A stretch of DNA of 64,000 nucleotides, from positions 1,116,001 through 1,180,000 of the forward strand of contig NZ_JADBEM010000001.1 in NCBI RefSeq assembly GCF_014873875.1. The letters are read 5' to 3'. Under the pieces are notes generated by a model. That model worked only from the letters and a program-made list of their open reading frames with translations, searched no databases and was not told where the DNA came from. The position numbers were made by a program, and so were the translations under genes. Shown piece after piece: positions 18,047 through 26,863 of this stretch (the first letter of the stretch is position 1; every line of letters starts with the position of its first letter). The DNA comes from Actinopolymorpha pittospori. Its GTDB lineage: Bacteria; Actinomycetota; Actinomycetes; Propionibacteriales; Actinopolymorphaceae.

Positions 18047-18967
18047 ATGGACCGTCAAGCCGTGCACGACTTCTTGGCCAGCCGCCGGGCCCGGATCAGG
18101 CCCGAGCAGGCCGGGATGCCGACCTTCGGACAGAAGCGGCGGGTTCCAGGGCTGCGGCGCGAGGAGGTCGCCTCACTGGCCGGAGTGAGTTTCGACTACT
18201 ACGCCCGGCTTGAGCGTGGCAATCTCTCGGGAGTCTCGGACTCGGTTCTGGAGGCCCTGGCACGAGCGCTGCAGCTGGACGAGGCGGAGCGCCAGCACCT
18301 GTTCGACCTCGCCAGGTCGGCATCGGCCCCAGCTTCCCGGGCGCGTCCGAGCAGGCAGGCGGTGACCCAGGTCCGGCAGGCCCTGCTCAGCATCCTGAAC
18401 GGGATGACCGGCACACCGGCTTACATCCGAAACACGCGCATGGACGTCCTGGCCGCCAACGACCTGTGCCTGGCCCTCTATGACGGCGTCCTGACCCGGG
18501 ACGGGCTGCCGCTCAACCTGGCCCGGTTCGTGTTCCTCGACCCGTACGCCAAGGCGTTCTTCCTGGACTGGGACACGATCGCCCGCGACATGGTTGGTTC
18601 GCTGCGCAGCCAGGCCGGCCGGGACCCCTCCGACCGCGGGCTGAGTGACCTGATCGGGGAGCTGACCACCCGCAGTGATCTTTTCGCCCGGCAGTGGGCA
18701 CGGCACGACGTGCGCCTGCACCGCACGGCCCGCAAACGGCTGGGGAACCGGGTGGTCGGAGAGATCGAGCTGACCGGTGACGCCCTCGAACTGCCCGGCG
18801 ACAAGCTGACCACGGTTGCCTACTCCGCCGAGCCCGGAAGCCAGGCCGAGGATCAACTCAAGCTGCTGGCCACCTGGAGCGCCACGGCGCACCCCCATGC
18901 CTGGACCGAGCAGCGCTCATCAACCGCGGATCACGGCCCCGGTGCGGGTCGTCAGAAAGGGATGTGA
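18047..18967 (+). CDS. MmyB-like XRE family transcriptional regulator
   Basis: 306 residues from ATG 18047 after AAGG. The N-terminal HTH has the hallmark RRVPGLRREEVASLAGVSFDYYARLERG (about residues 28-56). The C-terminal ligand-binding domain (MLTR type) begins near YIRNTRMDVLAANDLCLALYD and continues through RLHRTARKRLGNRVVGEIEL. Members regulate an adjacent reductase or SDR gene, and here the stop is 3 bp before an aldo/keto reductase, so the two are co-transcribed. The DNA sites at 17944-18010 are the likely operator. Confidence 0.92.
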   Translation: MDRQAVHDFLASRRARIRPEQAGMPTFGQKRRVPGLRREEVASLAGVSFDYYARLERGNLSGVSDSVLEALARALQLDEAERQHLFDLARSASAPASRARPSRQAVTQVRQALLSILNGMTGTPAYIRNTRMDVLAANDLCLALYDGVLTRDGLPLNLARFVFLDPYAKAFFLDWDTIARDMVGSLRSQAGRDPSDRGLSDLIGELTTRSDLFARQWARHDVRLHRTARKRLGNRVVGEIELTGDALELPGDKLTTVAYSAEPGSQAEDQLKLLATWSATAHPHAWTEQRSSTADHGPGAGRQKGM

Positions 18968-18970
18968 CGA

Positions 18971-19948
18971 ATGGAATACCTACGACTCGGAACCTCAGGG
19001 CTGAAAGTCAGCCGGATCGCCCTCGGCTGCATGAGCTTCGGTGACGGTTCGCGGATGCCATGGGCGCAGGACGACGAGCACGGGGCACCGATCTTTCGGC
19101 AGGCCGTCGAACTCGGCATCACGTTCTGGGACACCGCCAACATCTACGGCTACGGCAGCTCGGAGGAGATCGTCGGCCGGGCCATCAAGTCCTACACCCG
19201 CCGTGAGGACGTCGTCCTGGCGACCAAGCTGTTCCAGAAGATGAGTGAGGGCCCGGGCGGCTCAGGCCTGTCCCGCCGCGCCGTGATGGAACAGGTCGAC
19301 GCGTCCCTGACCCGGCTGGGCACCGACTACATCGACCTGTACCAGATCCATCGCTTCGACCCCGAGACCCCGGTCGAGGAGACGATGGAGGCGCTGCACG
19401 ACGTGGTGAAGGCCGGAAAGGTCCGCTACCTCGGCGCGTCGTCGATGTGGGCGTGGCGGTTCGCCACCATGCAGCACGCCGCTGACCTGCACGGATGGAC
19501 CCGGTTCGTGTCGATGCAGGACCAGTACAGCCTGCTGCACCGGGAGGAAGAACGCGAGATGTTCGGGCTGCTCGCCCACCAAGGCGTGGCCAGCATCCCC
19601 TGGAGCCCTCTCGCCGCCGGACGGGTGACCCGACCCTGGGGCGAGAAGGGCACGAACCGATCGGCGACCAACCCCGACGTCGACATGTACGGGCGGCCGC
19701 TGTTCCTCCCCAGCGACCAAGCCATCGTCGACGCGGTTCAACGCATCGCGAAGGCACGAGAAGTCTCCATGGCACAGGTCGCCATGGCGTGGGTGCTGAA
19801 GAACCCCGTCGTCACCGCGCCGATCGTCGGGCCCACCAAACCCCACCACCTCTCCGACGCCGTTGCCGCCCTCGACATCGAACTCACCGACGACGAAGTG
19901 AACGCCCTCGAACAGCCCTACGTACCGCGCATGCCCACCTACTTCTGA
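18971..19948 (+). CDS. Aldo/keto reductase
   Basis: 325 residues from ATG 18971. Catalytic tetrad visible: Asp and Tyr in FWDTANIYGYGSSEE (about residues 53-66), Lys in VVLATKLFQ, His in YQIHRFDPETP. The C-terminal NADPH-binding segment is VTAPIVGPTKPHHLSDA. It reduces aldehydes or ketones with NADPH in the cytoplasm; the physiological substrate is not evident. It is translationally close to the MmyB-like regulator (3 bp apart) and probably controlled by it, for instance in response to a reactive carbonyl or an antibiotic intermediate. Confidence 0.93.
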   Translation: MEYLRLGTSGLKVSRIALGCMSFGDGSRMPWAQDDEHGAPIFRQAVELGITFWDTANIYGYGSSEEIVGRAIKSYTRREDVVLATKLFQKMSEGPGGSGLSRRAVMEQVDASLTRLGTDYIDLYQIHRFDPETPVEETMEALHDVVKAGKVRYLGASSMWAWRFATMQHAADLHGWTRFVSMQDQYSLLHREEEREMFGLLAHQGVASIPWSPLAAGRVTRPWGEKGTNRSATNPDVDMYGRPLFLPSDQAIVDAVQRIAKAREVSMAQVAMAWVLKNPVVTAPIVGPTKPHHLSDAVAALDIELTDDEVNALEQPYVPRMPTYF

Positions 19949-20114
19949 GCCTGCGGGCCTACTTCTGACACCTGCAGGCCGACACACGCCCCCTCGGCAG
20001 CTGCAGCAGGTGATCTCCGAGTGATCGACGGCGCGAACGACCCGACATGGCGGTCCTCGTCCACCGCCGGCTGACACCCCGACAGCGAGGAGTCGGCAGC
20101 CCGCAGCTCGGCGA

Positions 20115-20210
20115 CTGGAGCACCTGTCCGAAACCTCGACCGATGTGTACGCCCGACGTGGAGCGGACATCAACAGCTACGAGCGTTCCGTCTTCGACCG
20201 CCAGGAGTAG
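20115..20210 (+). pseudogene. Short C-terminal remnant of a DUF5753-type (Scr1-like) regulator
   Basis: A frame without start ends LEHLSETSTDVYARRGADIN then SYERSVFDRQE and TAG at 20208-20210. The pattern 'xxLEHLTxxxYxxxxADIxxYxxxFDxL' is typical of DUF5753 domains that follow an XRE HTH in actinomycetes. Only about 32 residues remain, so this is a tentative assignment. The rest of 19949-20246 shows nothing else. Confidence 0.35.
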
Positions 20211-20246
20211 GTCGGTTGCGGGCGGCGTCGAGCGGAGGTGGGACCT

Positions 20247-20438
20247 GTGCGCGGGCGAATCGTGATCGCCGCCGCGATCATCGCGGTCGGTGTGGGGGTG
20301 GCCGGGGCGATCGTCGCCTTCGCGTTCGCGGACACTCACACGCCAGAGACGTGCGCGGAGATGCTGGCGGATCCGCCGGAGGGTGGCTGGACGTGCTACG
20401 GCCCGATGCCTGAGCACAGCGTCGTGGTGCGCGAGTAG
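20247..20438 (+). CDS. Small membrane-anchored or secreted protein
   Basis: 63 residues from GTG 20247, with GGAGG 8 bases upstream. The start is Arg-rich, then a single hydrophobic span (IVIAAAIIAVGVGVAGAIVA), then a short Cys-containing tail (ETCAEML, GWTCYGPMPEH). It could be a one-span membrane peptide or have an uncleaved signal. Unknown function. Its last 43 bp overlap the end of the convergent VOC gene. Confidence 0.6.
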   Translation: MRGRIVIAAAIIAVGVGVAGAIVAFAFADTHTPETCAEMLADPPEGGWTCYGPMPEHSVVVRE

Positions 20439-20800
20439 GGCGCTCTGGCCCGGCCGCCGGGCGGGGGTTCGTTCAGGGCGTTGCCGCCTACCCCGGTGAC
20501 GATCTCGTTCCTGAACACCGCACCCGCCGCCTGCAACCGTTTGACGGTGGCCTCCAGGTCCTCGACCACGACCAGGATCCGGTTCCAGCCACCGGGTTCG
20601 GGTACACGCCCGTCCGGCATGGCCGCCCCGCCACCACCGGGGCCACCCGGCGCGGACAGCAGCAGGCGCAGGTCGCCGGAGGAGACGGCAGCGAAGGTGG
20701 GAGCCGGGTGCATGTCGAGGTCGAAGCCGAGCTGGGTGGTGTAGAAGGAGATCGCGGCGTCAACGTCGTCGACGATGTAGCGCACGGAGACAGTGCTCAC
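20396..20800 (-). CDS. VOC family protein with a replaced C-terminus
   Basis: 134 residues from ATG 20800. The first 105 residues are a normal VOC domain: VSVRYIVDDVDAAISFYTTQ, FAAVSSGDLRLLLSAPGGPG, WNRILVVVEDLEATVKRLQA, then RNEIVTGVGG. In relatives this is followed by a DPSGNPVELF-type strand with a metal-ligand Glu. Here the frame instead reads NALNEPPPGGRARAPYS and runs into the convergent 20247 gene. The last beta strand and metal ligand seem to be lost, so it is probably damaged or repurposed. Confidence 0.75.
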   Translation of the reverse strand: MSTVSVRYIVDDVDAAISFYTTQLGFDLDMHPAPTFAAVSSGDLRLLLSAPGGPGGGGAAMPDGRVPEPGGWNRILVVVEDLEATVKRLQAAGAVFRNEIVTGVGGNALNEPPPGGRARAPYSRTTTLCSGIGP

Positions 20801-20975
20801 GACGTGCCTCTTTCAGCCGAAGGTGCGCCGACGTCGGACGTTGTTCGTGGCGCCTCGCACCAGTGCGGGTGCATCGCTGATCCGGGCCGACTCTATGCCG
20901 ACCACTGACAAATGCCGGCTCGAATCGCCCATAGCCAGCACGGCAATGACCCACGACGCACTCGGGGACCGCTGG

Positions 20976-21554
20976 TCAGGTGCCTGCGGTCAGGGCTCTG
21001 AGCTCCTCGAACGACTCCCGGATGAGTTCGGCCAGGTCCCGCTGGCCCGTGTCGTTGACCCAGCGTTCGAACGCGACCCGGAAGACGGCCATACCCGCTT
21101 GAACGGTCAGGCTGGCGGCTGACTCGGAGACGCCGCGTTCGCGCAGGGCGCCGGCGAGCGCCGTGGCGAGCGTCTCGAGCTTGATCAGTTCGCGTTCCTG
21201 GAGCTCCGGGTTGGCCTCGATGATGGCCTGGCGCTTCCGTGCGTGGTCGTGGCGCTCCTTGAAGAAGTCGCCGACGGATTCCAGGGCCGCGACTACGACG
21301 TCGATCGGGGCCGTGGCTTCGGGAGCCTCGGCGACGGCGCCGACGAGGAACTCCTGGAGCGTGTTGGATCCCCCGAACAGGACCTCGCGCTTGTCGGCGT
21401 AGTGCCGGAAGAAGGTCCGCTCGGTGAGTCCGGCCCGCTCGGCGATCTCGGCCACCGTGACGTGTTCGAACCCGCGCTCGCCGTAGAGCGCGAGGGCGGC
21501 CTGTTCCAGGCGGCCTCGCGCGTTCGGCTCCCATCGACCCACGCCCCCGATCAT
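20976..21554 (-). CDS. TetR family transcriptional regulator
   Basis: 192 residues from ATG 21554; ATGs at 21575 and 21578 lie inside the operator-like repeat and are less likely. The N-terminal HTH is RLEQAALALYGERGFEHVTV then AEIAERAGLTERTFFRHYAD, typical TetR. The C-terminal domain contains MAVFRVAFERWVNDTG, as in the TetR group controlling divergent reductase or epimerase genes. It is divergent from the epimerase at 21671, with two copies of a 21-bp imperfect palindrome between, so it likely represses both genes. Confidence 0.92.
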   Translation of the reverse strand: MIGGVGRWEPNARGRLEQAALALYGERGFEHVTVAEIAERAGLTERTFFRHYADKREVLFGGSNTLQEFLVGAVAEAPEATAPIDVVVAALESVGDFFKERHDHARKRQAIIEANPELQERELIKLETLATALAGALRERGVSESAASLTVQAGMAVFRVAFERWVNDTGQRDLAELIRESFEELRALTAGT

Positions 21555-21556
21555 AG

Positions 21557-21611
21557 TGATGACAGCCACTGACATCATCGTGCTAGTGTGATGACAGTGA
21601 CTGACATTGGT
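21557..21611. promoter_or_regulatory. Two TetR operator-like palindromes
   Basis: Copies at 21557-21578 (GTGATGACAGCCACTGACAT + CA) and 21590-21611 (GTGATGACAGTGACTGACAT + TG) are 33 bp apart, on the same face of the helix. Each is an imperfect palindrome of the form TGATGwCAG...CTGwCATCA. One abuts the TetR start and the other precedes the epimerase, as expected for shared repression. Confidence 0.7.
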
Positions 21612-21670
21612 TCGTCGGTACGGCGCACATTCGGTGCCGTACGGCGGACTGGCACCTGGAGGTACTTCTC

Positions 21671-22606
21671 ATGCGTGTTTTCGTGACCGGCGCGTCCGGT
21701 TGGATCGGCTCCGTCGTCGTCCCCGAGCTCATCGGCGCGGGTCACCAGGTCGTGGGCCTCGCCCGTTCCGATGCCTCGGCCGCCGCGCTCACCGCCGCCG
21801 GCGCGCAGGTGCGGCGTGGCACCCTCGACGACCTGGACGTCCTGCGCGACGCGGCCACCGACTCCGACGGCGTGATCCACCTCGCGTTCAAGCACGACAT
21901 CGCCTTCTCGGGCGGCTTCACCAGCGCCGCCGAGGCCGACCGCCGTGCCGTCGAGACCTTCGGAGAGGTGCTGGCGGGCTCCGACCGGCCGTTCGTCCTC
22001 GCCTCCGGCCTGGCCGGGCTCGTACCCGGGCGGGTGTCGACCGAACGGGACGGGCTCATTTCCGACGCGGAGGCGGACGCGGCGCGGCAGATCGACGGGC
22101 CACAGGCCCGGCTGGCCACCGCGCACCTGACGCTGTCCCTCGCCGCGGCCGGCGTGCGCTCCTCCGTCCTGCGACTGCCCCCGACCGTCTACGGCGACGG
22201 CGATCCCGGCTTCATGACAAGCATCGTCGGCGTCGCCCGCGCGAAGGGCGTCTCGGGATACCTCGGCGACGGGTCCAACCGCTGGCCCGCCGTGCACCGC
22301 CTCGACGCCGCGCACCTGTTCCGCCTGGCACTGGAGAAGGCTCCGGCGGGGTCGGTGCTACACGCGATCGGCGACGAGGGCGTGCCGATCCGCGCCGTTG
22401 CCGAGGTGATCGGACGACACCTCGACCTGCCCGTGGCCGCCATCCCCGCCGACGACGCGGCCGAACACTTCGGCTGGATCGCCGGTTTCCTCGGGATCGA
22501 CTGCCCCGCCTCCGCCGCGCTGACCGGCGAGCTGCTGGGCTGGCAGCCGTCCCAGCCGGGGCTGCTGGACGACCTCGACAAGGGCCACTACTTCCGTACG
22601 ACCTGA
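21671..22606 (+). CDS. NAD(P)-dependent epimerase/dehydratase family protein (extended SDR)
   Basis: 311 residues from ATG 21671 with GGAGG upstream. Rossmann motif VFVTGASGWIGSVVVPEL at residues 3-20, then GTLDDLDVLRDAATDSDGVI and HLAFKHDI. The usual YxxxK is not obvious, as in many atypical reductase-like members of this branch. RLPPTVYGDGDPGFM and the conserved HRLDAAHLFRLALE follow. Probably an NADPH-dependent reductase of a small aldehyde or ketone, induced when the TetR ligand is present. A strong hairpin follows the gene. Confidence 0.88.
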   Translation: MRVFVTGASGWIGSVVVPELIGAGHQVVGLARSDASAAALTAAGAQVRRGTLDDLDVLRDAATDSDGVIHLAFKHDIAFSGGFTSAAEADRRAVETFGEVLAGSDRPFVLASGLAGLVPGRVSTERDGLISDAEADAARQIDGPQARLATAHLTLSLAAAGVRSSVLRLPPTVYGDGDPGFMTSIVGVARAKGVSGYLGDGSNRWPAVHRLDAAHLFRLALEKAPAGSVLHAIGDEGVPIRAVAEVIGRHLDLPVAAIPADDAAEHFGWIAGFLGIDCPASAALTGELLGWQPSQPGLLDDLDKGHYFRTT

Positions 22607-22612
22607 TCGACC

Positions 22613-22652
22613 GCGCCGGGCCCTACGCCGCCTCGACGTAGGGGCCCGGCGC
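22613..22652 (+). terminator. Strong GC hairpin after the epimerase gene
   Basis: GCGCCGGGCCCTACG pairs with CGTAGGGGCCCGGCGC (one bulged base) around a 9-base loop, starting 6 bp after the stop. It lacks a T-tract, which is usual for actinomycete terminators. Confidence 0.75.
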
Positions 22653-22704
22653 ATCCCACCATTCGGTGATCTCGCGCTGTCGCGACGGGCGGGTGCTCCG
22701 CCCG

Positions 22705-22726
22705 GTGTCCACCGACTGGTGGACAC
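22705..22726. promoter_or_regulatory. Perfect 9-bp dyad upstream of the MmpL operon
   Basis: GTGTCCACC-GACT-GGTGGACAC, ending 57 bp before the transporter start. Candidate operator or response-regulator site for the MmpL-kinase-regulator operon. Confidence 0.5.
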
Positions 22727-22783
22727 GAGGTTCAACCGGTCGAGGCTGTCGAGCACACCCCCGCTACGACCAGCATTTTCGGC

Positions 22784-25006
22784 ATGACAAATCTTCCTGT
22801 TCGGATAGCTCGTTGGAGCGCCTGGCACCCCTGGCGCGCGATCGGGGGCTGGTTCCTGCTCGTCGCCGTGTGCCTCGGCGCCGGCATCCTGGTGGGCGGC
22901 AACCCCGCCACCGCCGACGACTTCCAGGTCGGTGAGGCCGGCCGGGCCGAGGCGATGGCCAGCGAGGGTGGCCTGCAGCAGAAGCCGCTGGAGCGGGTGC
23001 TCATCACCGCGAAGCCGGGGACGGGACGCCTGGACCGCGCCGCGGCCGACGCCGCCGCCCGCGACGTCGCCGAGGCGATGAGGAGACTGCCCGAAGCCCG
23101 ATCCGTGGCCGCGCCGGTCTACGCCTCGAACGGTACGGCGGTCCGGGTCGACATCACCCTCAAGGGCGCCGAACTCGACGGCAAGAAGCACGTCGACCCA
23201 CTACTGGCCCAGACCGCGAAGGTACAGGCCGCCCATCCGGACCTGCGGGTGGAGGAGACCGGGAGCCCGTCCATCAGCAAGGGCGTGGACGAGCTGCGGG
23301 GCAAGGACCTTCAGCGCACCGAGGTGATCGCGTTGCCGGTCACGCTGGTCACCCTGCTGGTCGTGTTCAGCTCGATCGCGCTGGCCATCGTGCCGATGCT
23401 GCTCGCGTTGTCGTCCATCGCCGCGGCCGTGGGGCTGTCGATGCTGGCCTCGCACGTCTTCCCAGACGCCGGGGTCGGCACCAACATCATCCTGCTGATC
23501 GGGTTGGCGGTCGGTGTCGACTACACCCTCTTCTACCTCAAGCGGGAACGCGAGGAACGCGCCCGCGCCGGTGGCCGGCTGACCCCGCAGGCCGTGGTCG
23601 AAGTGGCCGCCGCCACCTCCGGACGCGCCGTCGTGATCTCCGGACTCGCGGTCGCCCTGTCCAGCGCCACCCTCTACCTCGCCGACGACGTCATCTTCTC
23701 CTCCATCGCCACCGGCGCGATCGTGGTCACCCTGGTCGCCGTCGTCAGCTCGCTGACCGTCCTTCCCGCGCTGCTCGCCAAGCTCGGCGTCCGGGCGGAA
23801 CGGCGGGCGCAACGCCGAGCCGCCCGCGCCACCAGGCGTGGCACGCCGGTCGCACCGAAGCAGCCCAGGCGGACCAGGACGGGTCCGGGCCGGATCACCG
23901 CGGCGATTCTGCGTCCCACCAGCCGCCACCCCGCCATCACCCTGGTCGTCGCGACGCTGGCCATGCTCGCCCTTGCCGCTCCGGTGCTGAGCCTCAGGCT
24001 CACCGACATGGGCCGCGAGACCCACCCTCGCGTCATCCCCGCCATGCAGACCTACGACCGGCTCAACCAGGCGTTCCCGGAACTCAAGGCCGTGCACCAG
24101 GTCGTCGTACGCGCCAACCCCGACCAGACCGCGGAGGTGACCAGCGCGCTGCGCGACCTCGCCCGGCGCGCGAAGACCGACCCGGACCTCGCCGGTACGG
24201 CGGAGGTGCGTACCTCAGCCGACCACCGGATCAGCATGCTGGAACTGGCCGTCCCCCACTACGTCAGCACCGAGGCGGCGCTGACGTCCCTGCAGCGGGT
24301 CCGCGACACCTACGTGCCGGCGACCCTCGGCAAGGTGCCCGGCGCGCAGATCGCCGTCACCGGGGACGTCGCCCGCTACGCCGACTACCCCGAACACCAG
24401 AAGCAGAAGCTGCCCCTGATCATCGGGGCGCTGCTGCTGGCCACCTTCGCCATGACGGTGTGGGCGTTCCGGTCGGTGGTCCTGGGCCTGGTCGGCGTGG
24501 TGTTGAACCTGCTCTCGGCCGCCGCGTCTCTTGGTCTGCTGGTCCTGGTCTTCCAGGGCCGCTGGGCACAAGGGCTGCTCGACTTCACCTCCACCGGTTC
24601 GATCGGCTCCCGGGTGCCGCTGTTCCTCTTCGTGATCCTGTTCGGGCTGTCGATGGACTACCAGGTGTTCGTGATCAGCCGGATCAGGGAGACGGTGCTA
24701 CGCGGCGTGCCCACCCGTAAGGCCGTCCTCGACGGCATCGGCTCCTCCGCCAGCGTGGTGACCAGCGCCGCGATCGTGATGGTGACGGTGTTCGCCAGCT
24801 TCGCCGCCCTGCACATCATCGAGATGAAGCAGATCGGCTTCAGCCTCGCGGCCGCCGTACTGTTGGACGCCGTGATCATCCGGATCCTGATCCTGCCCGC
24901 GCTGATGCTGCTGCTGGGCGAGAAGGTGTGGTGGCCCTCGCGCAGCGGGCACCAGGGCGACGGCGACCCGTCCCCGGTGCAGCGGCCACTGGCGAAAGTA
25001 GGCTGA
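22784..25006 (+). CDS. MMPL/RND family transporter
   Basis: 740 residues from ATG 22784. Two repeats are visible, each with a transmembrane helix, a large extracytoplasmic loop and then a bundle of about five helices. The first bundle begins near VIALPVTLVTLLVVFSSIAL with the conserved GVDYTLFYLKRERE after TM4 (about residue 245). The second begins near LPLIIGALLLATFAMTVWAF with GLSMDYQVFVISRIRE (about residue 623). These Asp-Tyr motifs are the proton-relay signature of MmpL proteins, which export lipids, siderophores or drugs across the plasma membrane. It is first in an operon with a kinase (5 bp gap) and response regulator. Confidence 0.95.
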   Translation: MTNLPVRIARWSAWHPWRAIGGWFLLVAVCLGAGILVGGNPATADDFQVGEAGRAEAMASEGGLQQKPLERVLITAKPGTGRLDRAAADAAARDVAEAMRRLPEARSVAAPVYASNGTAVRVDITLKGAELDGKKHVDPLLAQTAKVQAAHPDLRVEETGSPSISKGVDELRGKDLQRTEVIALPVTLVTLLVVFSSIALAIVPMLLALSSIAAAVGLSMLASHVFPDAGVGTNIILLIGLAVGVDYTLFYLKREREERARAGGRLTPQAVVEVAAATSGRAVVISGLAVALSSATLYLADDVIFSSIATGAIVVTLVAVVSSLTVLPALLAKLGVRAERRAQRRAARATRRGTPVAPKQPRRTRTGPGRITAAILRPTSRHPAITLVVATLAMLALAAPVLSLRLTDMGRETHPRVIPAMQTYDRLNQAFPELKAVHQVVVRANPDQTAEVTSALRDLARRAKTDPDLAGTAEVRTSADHRISMLELAVPHYVSTEAALTSLQRVRDTYVPATLGKVPGAQIAVTGDVARYADYPEHQKQKLPLIIGALLLATFAMTVWAFRSVVLGLVGVVLNLLSAAASLGLLVLVFQGRWAQGLLDFTSTGSIGSRVPLFLFVILFGLSMDYQVFVISRIRETVLRGVPTRKAVLDGIGSSASVVTSAAIVMVTVFASFAALHIIEMKQIGFSLAAAVLLDAVIIRILILPALMLLLGEKVWWPSRSGHQGDGDPSPVQRPLAKVG

Positions 25007-25011
25007 CCGGC

Positions 25012-26196
25012 ATGGATCCGCGGCCGCAGCCAGGCGAACGGTTCCGGAGCCGGACCCTGCACCGCTGGTACGCCCTCACCTGGGTACTGCTGGGCGCGTG
25101 TCCTCCGGTCATCGGGGCGTTGGACGAACTCGACACCAGCAAGTACTGGTTGTTCGGGCTGCTGGCCGTGATCTGCCTCAGCTACCTTCTCGTTGGGGCC
25201 TTCCCCGCCAACCCGATCCTGCGCCCACGCACGTTCCTGGGTGTCCTCGTTGTCGGTCTGGCAGTGGTCGCCTACCTCCTCGAAGGCGGCGCGTCGCTGT
25301 TCATCATGTCGCTCCCGCTGTTCTGGATCTTCGCGACCGGTCCACGGCAGGCGATCGGTTTCAGCGGCGCTGCCGCCGCCACGAGCATCATCGGCGGCAC
25401 CGCCCCGCAGGGCTGGAGCCCGAACTTCCTTACCGGCAACGTCATCGCCATCCTCATCGGCTACGCAGCCAGCGTGCTGCTCGGGTTGTGGATGGACAAG
25501 GTGCTCGGTCAAAGCGACGAACGCGCCCGCCGCCTGAACACCGAACTGGAACACGCGCAACACCAGCTTGCCCAGGCCCACCAACGCCAGGGCGCCGCAG
25601 ACGAACGCGAACGACTCGCCCGGGAGATCCACGACACCCTCGCCCAGGGCTTCGCATCCATCGTCGTCCTGGCCGAGGCGGCCCGCTCCGACCTCGACAC
25701 CGACCCCGCGAGAAGCACCCAGCAGCTGCTCTCGATCGAGAACACCGCACGGGAGAACCTCGCCGAGGCACGCGCCCTGGTCAGCTCGGCACCGGCCGGC
25801 GGCATCCCCGCCGGCTCGGTGGCCCAGACCCTGCGCCGTACCCTCGACCGGTTCAGCGAGGACACCGGACTCACCGTCAACGCCGACCTGCGCGACGTCG
25901 ACTGCGACCAACCGACCCGGATCGCCCTTCTTCGGTGTACGCAGGAGTCGCTGGCCAACGTCCGCAAGCACGCCGCCGCCTCCACCGTGGGCATCGTCTT
26001 GTCCGAGCATCCCTTCGGGATCGAGCTGGAGATCACCGACGACGGCCGCGGCTTCGTCGTCGAGGAGTCCCACGGCTTCGGGCTCAACGGCATGCGCAAA
26101 CGTCTCGCCGAACTCGGCGGAGAACTCACCGTCACCAGCTCGGTCGGGGACGGCACCCGCGTCCTCGCCATGATCCCCAGCAACGGTCAGGTGTGA
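25012..26196 (+). CDS. Sensor histidine kinase (NarL/DesK type, HisKA_3)
   Basis: 394 residues from ATG 25012, five bases after the transporter stop. Four to five N-terminal transmembrane helices (WYALTWVLLGACPPVIGAL, YWLFGLLAVICLSYLLVGAF, FLGVLVVGLAVVAYLLEG, IIGGTAPQGWSP region, VIAILIGYAASVLLGLWM) form the sensor. The phosphoacceptor His is in REIHDTLAQGFASIV (about residue 206). The ATPase N-box is CTQESLANVRKHA and the G-boxes are DDGRGF and GFGLNGMRKRL. It probably senses membrane or drug stress and phosphorylates the next gene product. Confidence 0.94.
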   Translation: MDPRPQPGERFRSRTLHRWYALTWVLLGACPPVIGALDELDTSKYWLFGLLAVICLSYLLVGAFPANPILRPRTFLGVLVVGLAVVAYLLEGGASLFIMSLPLFWIFATGPRQAIGFSGAAAATSIIGGTAPQGWSPNFLTGNVIAILIGYAASVLLGLWMDKVLGQSDERARRLNTELEHAQHQLAQAHQRQGAADERERLAREIHDTLAQGFASIVVLAEAARSDLDTDPARSTQQLLSIENTARENLAEARALVSSAPAGGIPAGSVAQTLRRTLDRFSEDTGLTVNADLRDVDCDQPTRIALLRCTQESLANVRKHAAASTVGIVLSEHPFGIELEITDDGRGFVVEESHGFGLNGMRKRLAELGGELTVTSSVGDGTRVLAMIPSNGQV

Positions 26197-26197
26197 C

Positions 26198-26863
26198 ATG
26201 ACGGCAGAACCCACCATCCGCGTCGTCGTGGTCGACGACCACACGGTGATGCGCGCCGGCGTGGTCGCGCTCCTGGCCTCCGAACCCGACATCGAGATCG
26301 TCGGCGAGGCCGACGACGGCCACGCCGGCGTCGAACTCGTCGAGCACCTGAAACCCGACGTCGCGTTGGTCGACCTGCGCATGCCCGTCCTGGACGGCGT
26401 CGCCGCCACCACCGAGATCCTCACCGGCCCGACAGGCACCCGCGTGCTGATCCTCACCACCTACGACACCGACACCGACATCGAACGCGCGGTCGAGGCC
26501 GGCGCCATCGGCTACCTGCTCAAGGACGCCACCCGGGCCCAGCTCGCCGACGCCATCCGCGCCGCCGCGCGCGGCGAGACGGTCCTGGCGCCACGGATCG
26601 CGGAACGGCTGGTCGCCCGCATGCGAGCGCCCGCCCCGGTGGCGCTGACCAGCCGGGAGGTCGACGTGCTCAACGCCGTGGCCGACGGCCTGTCCAACGC
26701 CGACATCGGCAAACGGCTGGTCATCGCCGAGGCCACGGTGAAGACCCACCTACTGCGCGTGTTCGCCAAGCTCGACGTGAGCGACCGCACCCGGGCGGTG
26801 GTCGTCGCCCTCGAACGCGGCCTGCTGACCCGCCCGAGGCGGCCGGGCCTGTCCAGGGACTGA
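26198..26863 (+). CDS. Response regulator, NarL/FixJ family (REC + LuxR HTH)
   Basis: 221 residues; ATG 26198 is one base after the kinase TGA, so the two are translationally coupled. The receiver domain has VVVVDDH (acidic pocket, residues 9-15), ALVDLRMPVLDG (phosphorylated Asp near residue 59) and LTTYDTD, then YLLKDATRAQL. The C-terminal LuxR HTH is SREVDVLNAVADGLSNADIG then EATVKTHLLRVFAKL. It likely controls the MmpL operon itself, perhaps through the dyad at 22705-22726. Confidence 0.95.
   Translation: MTAEPTIRVVVVDDHTVMRAGVVALLASEPDIEIVGEADDGHAGVELVEHLKPDVALVDLRMPVLDGVAATTEILTGPTGTRVLILTTYDTDTDIERAVEAGAIGYLLKDATRAQLADAIRAAARGETVLAPRIAERLVARMRAPAPVALTSREVDVLNAVADGLSNADIGKRLVIAEATVKTHLLRVFAKLDVSDRTRAVVVALERGLLTRPRRPGLSRD

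Noticed and set aside
24658..26460. 600-codon minus-strand frame opposite MmpL, kinase and regulator genes
   Set aside because: Antisense to three well-supported genes; composition rich in Gly/Glu/His without motifs.
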